Source: Brachypodium distachyon (Eukaryota > Streptophyta > Magnoliopsida > Poales > Poaceae). From it: DNA of 64,000 nt. Below, one piece after another: positions 1 to 11,465 of the stretch; position 1 is the stretch's first letter, and every line of letters begins with the position of its first letter. The notes below the pieces were generated by a model. The model worked only from the letters and a program-made list of their open reading frames with translations. It did not search any database and was not told the origin of the DNA. Position numbers and translations under genes: made by a program. Location of the stretch: the NCBI RefSeq assembly GCF_000005505.3, contig NC_016135.3:24150613-24214612 (forward strand), read 5' to 3'.

Positions 1-388
1 CGATGTGCGGCCCAGTTTCAACGTTTGGGCCGTGCGGAAGCCCACTTGTTCCGAAAATACCCCTTATACTGCACACATTGTGAGAACAGTGTAGATCGAT
101 CTGAAGCCTACAATTAGTGAAAACGGACGGCCCATGTCGATTTCAGGGTACCAGAGAAGAACTCGTTGCGGTACAGTTCTTTCTTGTGGGAGGAGACACT
201 GCGGCGCGGCACGGGGAGTCTACAGAGCGGTTGTTGCGAGGGTTTGCCAGCCGTAGGGATGGGAATCAACGGTCATCAGGCTCGCACATGTGGGGTCTGC
301 CGGGTGGAGAAAACGGAACGGGAGTTGGCATACGGTGAATTAGCAAGATGCCAAAAACTGTACTTTTACTGAAAATACCAAAAGCTGT
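1..388. other. No gene recognised
   Basis: Left edge of the window up to the tRNA gene. Only short ORFs without recognisable family features are present, and nothing can be supported here. Confidence 0.5.
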
Positions 389-461
389 TGGAGGTGCGGG
401 GAATCGAACCCCGTGCCTCTCGCATGCGAAGCGAGCGCTCTACCATATGAGCTACACCCCC
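389..461 (-). tRNA. tRNA-Ala (anticodon CGC)
   Basis: Read on the minus strand, this 73-nt segment folds as a complete tRNA. A 7-bp acceptor stem (GGGGGTG with CACCTCC, one G-U pair) is followed by a D arm with GTAGCTCA...GGTAGAGC. The anticodon stem CTCGC/GCGAG encloses the loop TTCGCAT, giving anticodon CGC for alanine codon GCG. The T arm carries GGTTCGATTCC and the discriminator base is A. No intron is seen and CCA is not encoded, as is normal for eukaryotic nuclear tRNA genes. Confidence 0.95.
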
Positions 462-1397
462 TTGAGCTGCAGTTGGTTTCCCTTTAAAGTTTATATATGC
501 ATTTTTGTTGCAGAACGGAGGTTGCTCCCTCTCACCATCGGTAGTAGGAGTGTACCTGAGTACTCGACAGAGGTTAGAAAATATATTAAGCTCTCGAGAA
601 CGCGCTCTTTATCTCAACAATTTTAAAAGTTATATCTATAAGTTTTACAAAATCTGAAAATTAATATTCTGGATGTACATGCGTGTATATTGCATCTGTA
701 AAATCTTGGATCCGGTACACCGTAAGCATCAGATAACACTTGTTGTGGTCAATTCCATGATTTCAATGCGGTCAGGGTCCAGCCAGGGTGTGCATACATC
801 AAATTCATAGATATTTTTTTGTTAAGAACACATGAAAGGTTCAGATTTTTTTTCTTATAGATATGAGAGGACAATGACGATATAACTAATTTCAGCTGAT
901 TACTTTCATGTCGTCGTCATTACAGAATTTATATCGACGGAACACTGGTCAGCTCCTCAACTCCCAACCGTCCGCTGTGTACTCCGAAAAGTTTGAAGTC
1001 CTCATGTGCGTCTCCGAACTCTGACGGTTGCACCAGCCTCCAGCCCAACCGTGAACCGTTTGATGTGTGTGTCCCCCGTCTTCATCAATTGAAAAACCTT
1101 GCTGGGAATTGAGTGCTGATCTCCCGATATCGCCAGAAATATCCGCGGACGTGCAATCCAATCCAATTAATCTTCACCGGCTCCTAAGGCTTGGTCCGTT
1201 GCCATTCTGCGGCGAGCAGAAATCGCTGCGTCGTCTCGCCGTGTCTGCGTAGAAGATGCGGGACGGTGGCACGTGGCAGGCTTGCCATACAGAACAAACA
1301 TGGCCGTAAGACAGTCGCTTCTCCTTCAGGGTCACTTTGAAATCGTCCTGCCTAATCCTGAAAGGATTCTCCTGCCAGCCCAATCTAGCATGGTTCT
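462..1397. other. Intergenic, no gene recognised
   Basis: AT-rich up to about 940 and more mixed after that. ORFs of 60-77 codons on both strands overlap one another and show no family motif. This stretch and 6877-7527 were one continuous region before the LINE inserted at 1398-1412. Confidence 0.5.
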
Positions 1398-1412
1398 AGT
1401 ACTTGCCCCCTC
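1398..1412. repeat. LINE target-site duplication, left copy
   Basis: AGTACTTGCCCCCTC occurs here and again, without mismatch, at 6862-6876 directly after the A-tail of the LINE. A 15-bp perfect direct repeat is the expected result of target-primed reverse transcription and fixes both ends of the element. Confidence 0.9.
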
Positions 1413-1453
1413 AACTCGATCTTGTCTTCAGCAAAGAAAAACGCTTCGCCTAA

Positions 1454-2611
1454 ATGTCGCACGAGGCGACGGCGAAGGCGATTCGGACGATTCCGCCCAG
1501 ATCTGATGAGGACTCTCCGTGCCGGGCTAGAACTGGGCAGGGTCTCGAAGAAGGATTCCTCCCGTGTGGGGGGAGGGCTTGTCCCCTCGCGGAACACCTA
1601 CCGTGGAGGGGATGGAGCTCGATGGCGGCGGGAATATGTGGAGACGGGCGCGGCGAGATGGGGCGCGAACAACGCTAGACTTTCAAGGCACAGATCCTAG
1701 CGGTCATCGATGCGGGGGTGTGCCCGACGGAGGAGGATCTGCGGCAAGCTGACGACAAGGACCTCTTGCCGGAGGTGCAGGAAATGCGACAACGACTCTT
1801 CACAATGATACAAGCCGGAATCACAGCGAGGAAGCACGCTAGTGCAAAAATAGGGAGCCAAGCTCCTCTGGATGTAGAGACCTCTGAATGGACCGGGGGC
1901 CAAGCCCCAGAACCAGAGATACTGCAACCAGGGGCCGTTAGTGGAGAAATCAGAAATCACTTGCCAACTGAGATTGCGGTACATATTTCTGCTGTTGATG
2001 GGGATCGCAGCCACGGGAATTTGGTCAGGAGACAGCCGAGAAATCTGGGTTTGCAGCAGGATTACAACAGATCAGAGGTTTATGGCATGAAAATGACTGA
2101 AACAGCAAGGCCTCCAATCACACAGACTGCTCGGGACAGGGATGTAGTTTGCCGATTTCAAACCAATTCAGCAGCTGGATCTCAGGAGGAAATCATGATG
2201 AGAGTTTGGAATGTGGAGGATTCTGATCACGGGTTCCGAAGGAAGAGGAAATTGGCCACCTATAATTTGGTGGATCGCCCCAATGCTACACCACTCTACT
2301 GTCACCGTGCGGACACAGTCCTGATACAACAGAGAAAATCTCCCGAACCCAAAGGTGACAGGTCTTTCCTGAAGGTTCCACCACTGAAGAAGTGCTTCCC
2401 CGAAGGCAGTAGCTTACTGAAGGAGTACAAAGAAGGAGAGGCAAAGCAGATGGCAGCAGCTTTCAGCAAGGTCCAGATACAGATCTTTGGAAAGAGGGGG
2501 GAAGTGCACGAAAAACATGGCAATACACCAAACCCCAATAATGTGTTGCATACGATTGAAAACCAGATAGAAAGAGGCGCAGAGCAGAAATGGAGAGAGA
2601 GCAAAGCCTGA
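1454..2611 (+). pseudogene. LINE ORF1 remnant
   Basis: ORF1 of the LINE, read from ATG 1454 to a stop at 2611 in one frame, but broken by a TAG at 1676-1678. The longer intact part (from 1718, 297 codons) is hydrophilic and rich in Gln, Glu, Arg and Lys, in keeping with an RNA-binding ORF1 protein. I see no clear CCHC zinc knuckle in it. The identification rests on its position upstream of ORF2 in the same element, not on a conserved domain. Confidence 0.7.
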
Positions 2612-2729
2612 AGGAAGGGAACGCAGAGAATGAAGAAGAACAGTGGGACGGGAAAAACACACAGGAGGCTACCAGCATAGGGGCCGCTGGTGAACTGACG
2701 GGGCCGCTGGCGGCGCCCCGTCAGGAGTA

Positions 2730-5700
2730 ATGGATCTCCTGTTCTGGAATTGCCGAGGGGTGGGGAACCCTCGGACAGTTCGTGACCTGCTGCACATCTC
2801 CCAAACGAATAAGTTTAAGTTTATTTTCCTTTGTGAGACACGACAGAATAAAAAGAAAGTTCGTAGAATCAAGAACCATTTAGGCCTTAAAGGTTTTGCA
2901 GGTTGTAGTAGTGCTGGTAATAGTTGAGGTCTTGCCCTATTTTGGCATGAACATGAAATAAATGAAAGATACATTGATGCGTATGTGAGAATGTCTTCCA
3001 TTGATCCGATGTGGCGCCTCACCTGTGTCTACGGAGAGCTGAGAACTGAAAATCGCCAACGGATGTGGAACACTATTGTTGATCTAAAGAATCGCTCTAA
3101 CTTGCCTTGGCTTGTCGTCGGACATTTCAATGAAGTTCTGTGGCAGCATGAGCACATGTCTGAGACTAAGAGACCTGAACCGCAAATCAGGGTGTTCCGC
3201 GACACGCTGGAAAGCTGTGGGCTTGTTGATCTCGGCTTCACGGGTGTACCCTTCACTTTCAACAATAACCAGAGCGGTAGAAAGAACGTAAGGGTTCGCC
3301 TCGACAAAGCAGTGGCGATTGATAGTTGGAGAGATCTTTTTGCTGAAACCGAAATCAAGCATCTCACCACACCTTGTTCTGATCACAGCCCGATTGGTTT
3401 GACTTTGATCAAAGAAACAAGCCAACCCACCGTTAGGAAAGTTCGACACTATGAAATTGTGTGGGAGAAGGCTCCCGAGCTTGAGGAGATTATTGCTAAC
3501 ACCTGGGCATCGCTTGAACATAATGGTGACCTCGCCTCTAAATTCTGTACTGAAAACCATGATGAACACACTGTACCCATGGGGAAGAAATAAATTTGGA
3601 AACATTGCCAAAGAGATTGAGAAAACCAGAAAAGCACTGGAGATTGTTGTTGCTGCTAACGCTGACAGGAAAGAAATAAGACGACTCACAGACAAACACA
3701 ACGACCTTCTGTATAAAGACGAGATGGTCTGAATCCAGAGATCTCGTATTGACTGGATTAAAGAGGGTGATCGCAACACCGGCTTCTTTCACAGTAGAGT
3801 AGTCTGGCGGGCAAGAACAAACAAAATTAAGAAGCTAAAAAATACTGAAGGCGATTGGCAAACAGATCAGCAAAAGCTTGAAGATATGTCGAGGGATTAC
3901 TTCAAGGATCTTTTTGCTGCAGACCCCAACATCACCCCGGACGAGATCGTCGATCTGTTTGAAACCAAGGTCACGAACATGATGAATGAACAATTGTGCG
4001 CTGAATTCAGTGATAATGAGATTGCGGACACCCTGTTTTAGATCGGTCCGCTTAAAGCTCCCGGCCCGGATGGATTTCCGGCCCGATTTTTCCAAAGAAA
4101 TTGGGCTGCTCTGAAAGATAGTATCTGCACTGCTATGAAGAACTTTTTCGCAACTGGAATTCTGCCGTCTGGGGCAAATGACACCCTGATCGTTTTGATT
4201 CCAAAAGGGGAGCAACCTGAAACCCTTAAGGACTTTCGACCCATAAGCCTTTGCACGGTTATTTACAAGATAGTGGCAAAATGCCTGGTCAATCGGCTGA
4301 GAATGCTTCTGGATGATATTATCACCCCAAGCAATCCGCTTTTGTTCCAGGACGTCTGATAACTGACAATGCTCTGATCGCCTTCGAATGCTTCCATCAC
4401 ATCAAACAAAACAACAACCCAAACAATGATCATTGTGCTTACAAGCTAGACCTGTCTAAAGCCTATGATAGAGTGGATTGGGGCTTTTTGGAAAAGATGA
4501 TTAGAAAGCTGGGCTTCGCGAAAAAATGGATCACCTAGATTATGGCATGTGTCAGATCCGTTAGATATTCTGTCAAGTGCAACGGCTCTTGCGGCAGCCC
4601 CTTTCAACCAACGAGAGGTTTACGACAGGGAGACCCACTCTCCCCCTTTCTGTTCCTCTTCGTTGCGGACGGCCTGTCAATGTTGATGCACAAAGCCGCT
4701 GATGAGGGAAGGATTTCCCCACTCAAGATTTGACGAAGAGGCTCTAGCATCACACACCTTCTGTTTGCGGATGATAGTCTGTTGTTCTTTAAACCAGACA
4801 CTACCGAGGCCAATCAAATTAAACTGATTCTGAAACAGTACGAGAGAAGCACATGACAGCTCATAAATCCGGCTAAATGCTCCATGCTGTTGGGAGAGCA
4901 CTGCCACCAGAACAAGCAGGCGGAGATTAGAAATCTACTGGGGGTTGAACTACCTGAACTTGAGTCAAAATACTTGGGTCTTCCTACCCTAGATGGAAGG
5001 ATGAAGAAAGGGAAATTCCAAACACTGCAAGACAAGCTTGTTAAAAGAATGACTCAATGGGGAGATAACCATCTTTCTAGTGGCGGCCGAGAGGTAATGA
5101 TAAAAGCTATCGGTCAAGCACTCCCCACCTACGTGATGGGAGTATTTAAACTGCCCATTGACCTATGCAATGACCTCACTCAGATCATGAAAGATTACTG
5201 GTGGGGGGAAAAAGGATGGCAAAAGGAAAATGCCGTGGATTGCTTGGGATTCCATGATGCGGCCCAAATCGCACGGTGGCATCGGCTTCAGAGACATGCA
5301 ACTTTTCAATCAAGCACTCCTTGCAAAGCAATCTTGGAGGCTGATACAGAACCCGGACATCCTTTGTGCAAGAGTGCTCCGCACGAAATACTACCCTGAA
5401 GGAAATATTGCTGACACAGTTTTTACTGGAAATGCTTCCTCCTCATGGAAGGCAATTGAGTTTGGCCTTGAGCTCCTCCAGAAGGGGATCGTCTGGCGAG
5501 TTGGCAATGGAACAAAGATTAGAATTTGGCGTGATCCTGGATCCCTCGTGACCTCATAAAGAAACCAATCACACAACGAGGGAATTCCCGCCTAAAAAGG
5601 GTTTCTGACCTTTTGGAATCTAATGGTGAATGGGACATCACGCAGGTCAATCGGTGCTTCCTCCCCATCGACCGCGATGCTATTATGAAAATCAAAACTT

Positions 5701-6835
5701 CTCCGCGCTCCTGGGAGGACACCCTGGCCTGGCACCCGGATCGTCTGGTCGTTTTTTCTGTTAAGAGTGCGTATCATCTAGCTCTGCGTTTAAAAATGGT
5801 GGAGCAGAATTTAGGTGCTACGGGTAATTTGCCAGATGGTCAGAGGCCCATATGGAATAAGATTTGGAAAGCAAAAGTCCCCCCCACAAAGTCCAAACTT
5901 TCTCCTGGAAGGTCACTAGAAATGCAATCTCTACAAAGGTAAATCTCAAGCACAGAAACGTTGACACCCTCTGTGGTTGCGAGGATGAAGACTGTTTCCA
6001 CGCCCTTGTTAAGTGTCCCCATGCCAGATCACTATGGGGCGCCATGCGAGAGGATTGGGGACTGCTTGATCTGGAGAAATTTGTTCGGAATGAACCTGAA
6101 TGGCTCCTCTTTGCCTTGGCAAAAATGACTGACATTCAGATCTTGGTTACTCTTATGACCATTTGGTGGGTTTGGCACGTTCACAACGAGATCACACATG
6201 ACAAGCCCGGGACTACCATCGAAGCTTCTAGACGTTTCCTATCCAGTTACATCCAAACCTTGCTGTTATGTGAACAGCACCCCAACGCTGATACCACTAC
6301 AGGAAAACATGTCGTTAATTTGTGGAAAACAGCCAAGACAGTTGCAGAATAGCACTCCCGAAACTCCCTGGACTCCTCCTGAACCAGGGCGTACCAAACT
6401 TAATGTTGATGGCTCCTTTGCTGTGGACTCGGGGAAAGCTAGAGTTGGTTTCGTACTCAAAGATGACAGAGGAAGACCAATCATGGCGGCAAGCAGGTCG
6501 GTCAAGCACTGTAACGAACCCCTGGAAGCAGAGTTAAAAGCCTGCGCCGAAGGCCTGCAGGTGGCCCTATTGATGTTAAACTGGACTGCGCGGAGGCTGT
6601 TAAGATGCTAGGGGAAAAGGATACTTCTCGATCAGGCTATCGCGACCTCCTCCTGGCGATCAAAGATCTTACTACTGCACACCGAGAGGTCACTGTCCGC
6701 AAGATTTCTCGCTACGAAGCTAGTGATTTTTTGGCAAAACGTGGTAGATTGTCTGACACTACAAATTGCAGGATGGGTGATTACCCAATCGAAGTTGTAA
6801 ATGTGATGAACAAGGATTGTAACCCTTTTGATTAA
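2730..6835 (+). pseudogene. LINE ORF2 remnant (endonuclease, RT, RNase H)
   Basis: ORF2 opens with the typical APE-endonuclease start (WNCRGVGNPRTVRDL). A TGA at 2925 interrupts it and it resumes in the same frame at 2928 (SDHSPIGL near 3386). After a frameshift near 3590 come the RT motifs PLKAPGPDGFP (about 4050), FRPISLC (about 4235), RQGDPLSPFLF (about 4625) and FADD (about 4768). A zinc-binding RT region follows (about 5860-6060), then an RNase H domain (LNVDGSF near 6400 and downstream acidic residues). At least five frame changes and several stops rule out function. Confidence 0.9.
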
Positions 6836-6861
6836 TATATTACATTTACGTTGAAAAAAAA

Positions 6862-6876
6862 AGTACTTGCCCCCTC
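6862..6876. repeat. LINE target-site duplication, right copy
   Basis: Second copy of AGTACTTGCCCCCTC, starting at the last A of the tail. It is identical to 1398-1412. Confidence 0.9.
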
Positions 6877-7527
6877 GTACACGGTCCACAGCTTGGCATG
6901 ATAGTACTACTAGTTGGCCTGATCAGTCCCTTCCCATGACCTTAAGGCTTGGAGACAAACGTTGTTCAGTGGCGTAGGTAAACCTTCAATGCCGCTAGCT
7001 ACTACAAACAGTCGCGCGCACACTGTTCACAGCTTGCGCCCGCGTCGATAACGCAGATCCAATCTGATTCGCCTACATTCCTCCACCCTTGTACAAAGAG
7101 CAATCGGTCGATCGTACGAGGACCAGGCCGCACGCGACGCGGCCAAAAACAGCTAGCCAAAACAGTGTGCCGCTTCGCTAGCACGACTGCAACGCCGGCG
7201 CCCCGGCAACGGCAAACCGTAATACAGTAAGCCGCTGCACGACGCACGGGCCCGGTCTGATGATGTACCGTTCGTCGTTGCGCGCGTTCATTCACCTCCC
7301 CAACCAACTTCACCCGCGCCCGTATTTAAACCCCCCCGGACCCCGACATGTGCTGCGCCTGTGGACTGCGCTAGCTAGCGTGTGGCGGCTGGCTTCCCCG
7401 CGATAAATACCGGCCCTGCACCCGCCCGACCCGGCACGAGACCGTGCACGGCCGACACACACAGAGCCAGACTTCTTATTAGCTAAAGCAAGTAACTCGG
7501 CCGGGGCTGTTGCGCGGCGCGATCGGC
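6877..7527 (+). promoter_or_regulatory. Upstream region and 5' leader of the CER2-like gene
   Basis: GC-rich sequence between the LINE and the start codon at 7528. A TATA-like TATTTAAA at 7323-7330 lies about 200 bp before the ATG, followed by a C-rich leader. No other gene is seen. The transcription start is not determined. Confidence 0.4.
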
Positions 7528-10140
7528 ATGGGGCTGGAGGAGGCGGAGGAGAAGAAGGCGGTGCACGGGCACCGCCTGTCGACGGTGGTGCCGAGCTCGG
7601 TGACGGAGGTGGAGAACTACGCGCTGGGGGACGCGGACATGGCGTTCCGGCTGCACTACCTGCGCGGGGCCTACTACTACGGCGCCGTGCGCGGGGTCAC
7701 CACCAAGGTGCTCAAGGACCCCATGTTCCCCTGGCTCGACGCCTACTACCCCGTCGCCGGCCGCGTCCGCCGCCCCGACGCCGACGCCGACGCCGCCGCA
7801 GCCGCAGCTGACCGGCCCTACGTCAAGTGCAACGACTGCGGCGTCCGCATCGTCGAGGCCCAGTGCGACCGCGCCCTCGAAGACTGGCTCCGCGACGACG
7901 ACGACGCCGCGGTCGACCGCGTCAGGCAGATGTGCTACGACAAGGTGCTCGGCCCGGAGCTCTTCTTCTCCCCGCTGCTCTACATCCAGGTAGTAAATCA
8001 ATTATTCACCTTCATCAATCCTCACTTACTTCGTCCATTCTTTGGCCTTATCGTCTTTGTTAAACAACTCGATCGTTGAATCTTCGCGGGTTGATTACTT
8101 GCCTCTGAGGACTGTTTATGTTGTAATACTACAAATTTTAGTATTTTGCCGTGGTCTCTATCGGAGATTTGGTCGGTGTGCGCGCGGCTGGCTTGGCTCT
8201 TGACACGGCGTAATAGGGGCGTATCGTGGTCTCATCAATCATGGATGATGTAGCTTTCGGTGTGGTTAGCAGCTGCGGGCATATCTGCTGTAACCATCAA
8301 CAACTTATGATCGAACTGATGACCTGCGCCGGCGAGTATGCTGCCGTGTACTCCTAGTAGTTAGCAGGCGGGGCGGTTTTAATGGTGGACATCTGATTTG
8401 CATGATCAGAAATTTATCGAGTACGGAGTAGTAAATCTCGGTGACGGATGATAGGTGAAAAAGTTGGTGCTAGCGATGTAGAGATGTAGAGACCATTCAT
8501 TGCTGCATCTACGCGTACCACGGTTCAGTATTAACTTCGCCACGTACGTCTGCCGGGCTGAGACAAGAATCCGTAGCTTGTCAGACATACACGTACTTTT
8601 TTTCTAATTCATTTTCCCTTTACAGTCCGATTATTACTCCGCATCTCAGTGGCCACTTATCAGACCTCGAGTAGTACTAGCAATTATCAGATTTGTCCCA
8701 TCCCCGGTTCCCCATCACGCACCTAACAGACCAAAAAGAACACATCAAAGGAAACAAAAGAGATTTAAACGAGGTCTCTCGAAATGTAATGTTTGGTCCA
8801 TCCTAGCCCGAAAAAATAGTTTGGTCCATCAGAATTCAGCAACACGCTGTTTTCTTGTACTTCAGCTAGCACGGATGTCGCGTTAATCATACCTGCTTGA
8901 TTAGATTTGACAACAGTGAACCTAAGTAAGACCACGCACACGGTAGCTAGCTGCAGGATGATCATTTATTAAGGGTGCGTGTTCGCAGTCAGAATGTATC
9001 GTTATGGACCACTGTCGACGCCGGTGTGGTGCATTATGATCAGCTTGAGTACCTCGTAGGACCACCGTACCATGTCTCAACTTATGGCCAGATCGTCAAG
9101 TTTTAATTAATTAATCCCAGTCTTGTCGACTTTGTATTCTTGAGCAATGGCAGCTTAATTTGGTTAGCGATCCAAGCTCAAATCACTCGGTATCAAAGAA
9201 AAAGGATCTTCACCCCTGCATAATCTTGCGCAGCAGGAGTACTGCAGTTAAGCTCCCAGTTTTAAATTAACGACATTCCTTTCTTTGCACTGGATTGGCT
9301 CGCACGCAGATCACGAAGTTCAAATGCGGAGGGATGGCGCTGGGGTTCAGCTGGGCGCACCTGATCGGCGACGTGGCGTCGGCCACCACCTGCTTCAACC
9401 ACTGGGCCAAGATCCTCGCGGGCGAGAACCCGGGCGACGTGGTCGTGAACCCCAAGAACGAGCCGCAACACCGCGCGCCGCCCGGCACCCCCGCGCCGCG
9501 CTCCGTGAAGCCGGTCGGCCCCGTGGAGGACTACTGGCTCGTCCCCTCCGGCGCCGACATGGCATGCTACTCCTTCCACGTCACCGAAGCGGCGCTCGAG
9601 AAGCTGCAGCAGGAGGAAGACCCGACGGGGCGCCCCTTCGAGCTCATCTCGGCGCTCCTGTGGCAGACGGTGGCGAAGATCAGGGTGACCAAGGAGGTGA
9701 AGACCGTGACTGTAGTCAGGACCGACGTGGCGGCCCGGAGCGGCAACTCGCTGGCCAACGAGCAGAAGGTGGGCTACGTGGACGCCACGGGCTACTCGCC
9801 AGCCAAGGCCGACATGTCCGATCTGGCGGCGCTACTGGCGGACAGCGTGGTGGACGAGACGGCCGCGGTGGCGGCGTTCCCGGGGGACGTGGTGGTCTAC
9901 GGCGGGGCCAACCTGACGTTCGTGGACATGGAGCAGGTGGACCTGTACGGGCTGGAGCTCAACGGGCGGAGGCCGGCCCACGTGGAGTACGGCATGGACG
10001 GCGTCGGCGAGGAGGGCGCCGTGCTCGTGCAGCCGGACGCCGGCGGGCAAGGGCGCGTCGTCACGGCCGTGCTCCCCAGGGACGAGGTCGGCGCCCTCCG
10101 CGCCGCGCTCGGGGCCTCGCTCCTGCTGCAGGCTGCCTGA
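7528..10140 (+). CDS. CER2/Glossy2-like BAHD-family protein
   Basis: Two exons, 7528-7989 and 9310-10140, join in phase 0 across a 1.32-kb GT-AG intron to give 430 aa. The ATG at 7528 is chosen because the longer ORF upstream begins only with TTG. The BAHD motif HXXXD is present as HLIGD (residues 171-175), just after the exon junction in the conserved context [16 protein letters not shown]. The DFGWG motif of catalytic BAHD acyltransferases is not seen; about residues 363-375 read DLYGLELNG instead, then [12 protein letters not shown]. That pattern is typical of the CER2/Glossy2 subgroup, ER proteins that help the condensing enzyme CER6 extend very-long-chain acyl groups for cuticular wax. 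Exon 1 includes a low-complexity Asp/Ala run (about 90-100). A catalytic acyltransferase role is less likely. Confidence 0.8.
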
Positions 10141-11465
10141 TCAACCTCGGAGCGTATGAACGATCGATCTCTGTCCGTCTGAAACTTCAGTTGATCACTT
10201 GTAATCCTACGATGCGACGACCTTAATTTTCCTTTGTACTGTGATTGGTTTGCCAAATGTGTGCGGTAATAAGTTGCTCGAATAACTTACCCAAGATGTA
10301 CCAAGTATTACTGCAAGGAGGAATACAGGGCTAAACTTGTCAACAGGAACAGCATGAACTGAATCTGGGATTGTTTGATCTTCTATTTTTTTTGTTTGCG
10401 GATTTGGATATGTTTGGTGTTTGATCGTTCTAAGGAGTCAGTAGTAAAAACACATGCAGTAGTTTGCTGTTGCTGTCAAAAGGACCAAAGACATGCAGTA
10501 GTTACCCGTCGGCAGGTCGCTGGATCGAAATCAATACTACCCAGTTGTACTACACTAGTATTAATGATTCCCACAGAAGCTGCAATCCGCCATGAAAATG
10601 AGATCGAAAGTATGCGTCCTTGACGGTGACACTGTGCTGCTGTGGGCTCTGGCTGTTTTACAGCGCCCCGTAGCAGTTGCGGCACGGGTTCAGAGAAGTT
10701 CAGTCTTTCTCCATGTACCACCGCAAAAGTGACAGGTCTTTAGTCTTTACCAGGCCACGTAAAAGAGTATTTGTCAGAAGTTTGCTGTAATAAACCGCAT
10801 GAGATGTTTAACTAGCCAGCCGTCCTTTATAAAAATGGAGTCGAAAATAAAATGTTGGCACACTATGTCAGAGTGCTGTCATGTCATGTTACGTGTTAAC
10901 CATCAAGTCGACAGGACAGTAACATGCACGGAGCAACAAGGCTGGTGATTTGTCTTTCAAGTTTGTGTTGCTTACCACATGTGTCACGTATCTCTGGAGG
11001 GCAGATTATAATCAGGTTTGATCTCCTGTTCGTAAACCACGTATAGTACAGTACGTACTAAAAATACAACACATCATTGCCTAACTCGAATTTCTGGTGC
11101 TAAACGCACTTAAGGCTGTAGTAACGTAGTAAGTAATCTCTCCGATTCTAAATTGTTGTCGAAATATTACATGTATCTATTCGCATTTTAAGGATATAGA
11201 TATATTCATATTTGTGCAAATTTGAATTAAAAATTTAGGATCCGAGTAGTATTTTTTTTTAAATACTAAAGGCTGTAGTATGGTAACGTAGCCCGGCCCA
11301 AATGCCATCGCAGCCATCTGACGAGTCAGCCCAGCCCAAAACGACAAGGCAACCCCGTTCCTACAAGAACCAAAATAAGGCCCGTTTCTCTGCCTCTTTC
11401 CCTTCTTCGCCGACTCCTAAACCCTAGAGTTCTTGTCCTCCCTCTGCTGCGGCGGCGAGAGAGAG
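10141..11465. other. Intergenic; degenerate MITE and LLPH-like promoter
   Basis: Contains the 3' flank of the CER2-like gene and no supported ORF. About 11133-11270 resembles a worn Stowaway-type MITE (CTCTCCGATTCTAAAT...). The last 170 bp hold promoter motifs of the next gene. Confidence 0.45.
11287..11465 (+). promoter_or_regulatory. Telo-box/site II promoter of the LLPH-like gene
   Basis: Contains a telo-box AAACCCTAG at 11419-11427, 39 bp before the start codon, and GGCCC-type site II elements upstream (near 11293 and 11381). This pair is known from plant ribosomal-protein and ribosome-biogenesis promoters and fits the product. Motif matches only; expression is not shown. Confidence 0.5.

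Larger units (their letters stand above)
1413..6861 (+). mobile_element. Full-length but inactivated L1-type LINE
   Basis: A 5.45-kb non-LTR retrotransposon with two ORFs in the usual plant L1 order and a short A-tail at 6854-6862. ORF1 (about 1454-2611) and ORF2 (from 2730) are described separately. ORF2 carries an endonuclease, a reverse transcriptase with a FADD catalytic box, a zinc-binding RT domain and a C-terminal RNase H domain. In-frame stops (1676, 2925) and several frameshifts make it non-coding today. The flanking 15-bp duplication is still identical, so the insertion is not very old. It lies about 650 bp upstream of the CER2-like start codon and so separates that gene from its original upstream sequence. 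Confidence 0.93.

Noticed and set aside
7483..8001. Long minus-strand ORF (172 codons) opposite the CER2-like first exon
   Set aside because: It is the antisense shadow of a very GC-rich exon; composition is Val/Arg/His-rich and no family pattern is seen.
9285..10226. 313-codon plus-strand ORF overlapping CER2-like exon 2
   Set aside because: Frame shadow with extreme Arg/Gly content; the overlapping frame has the BAHD motif.
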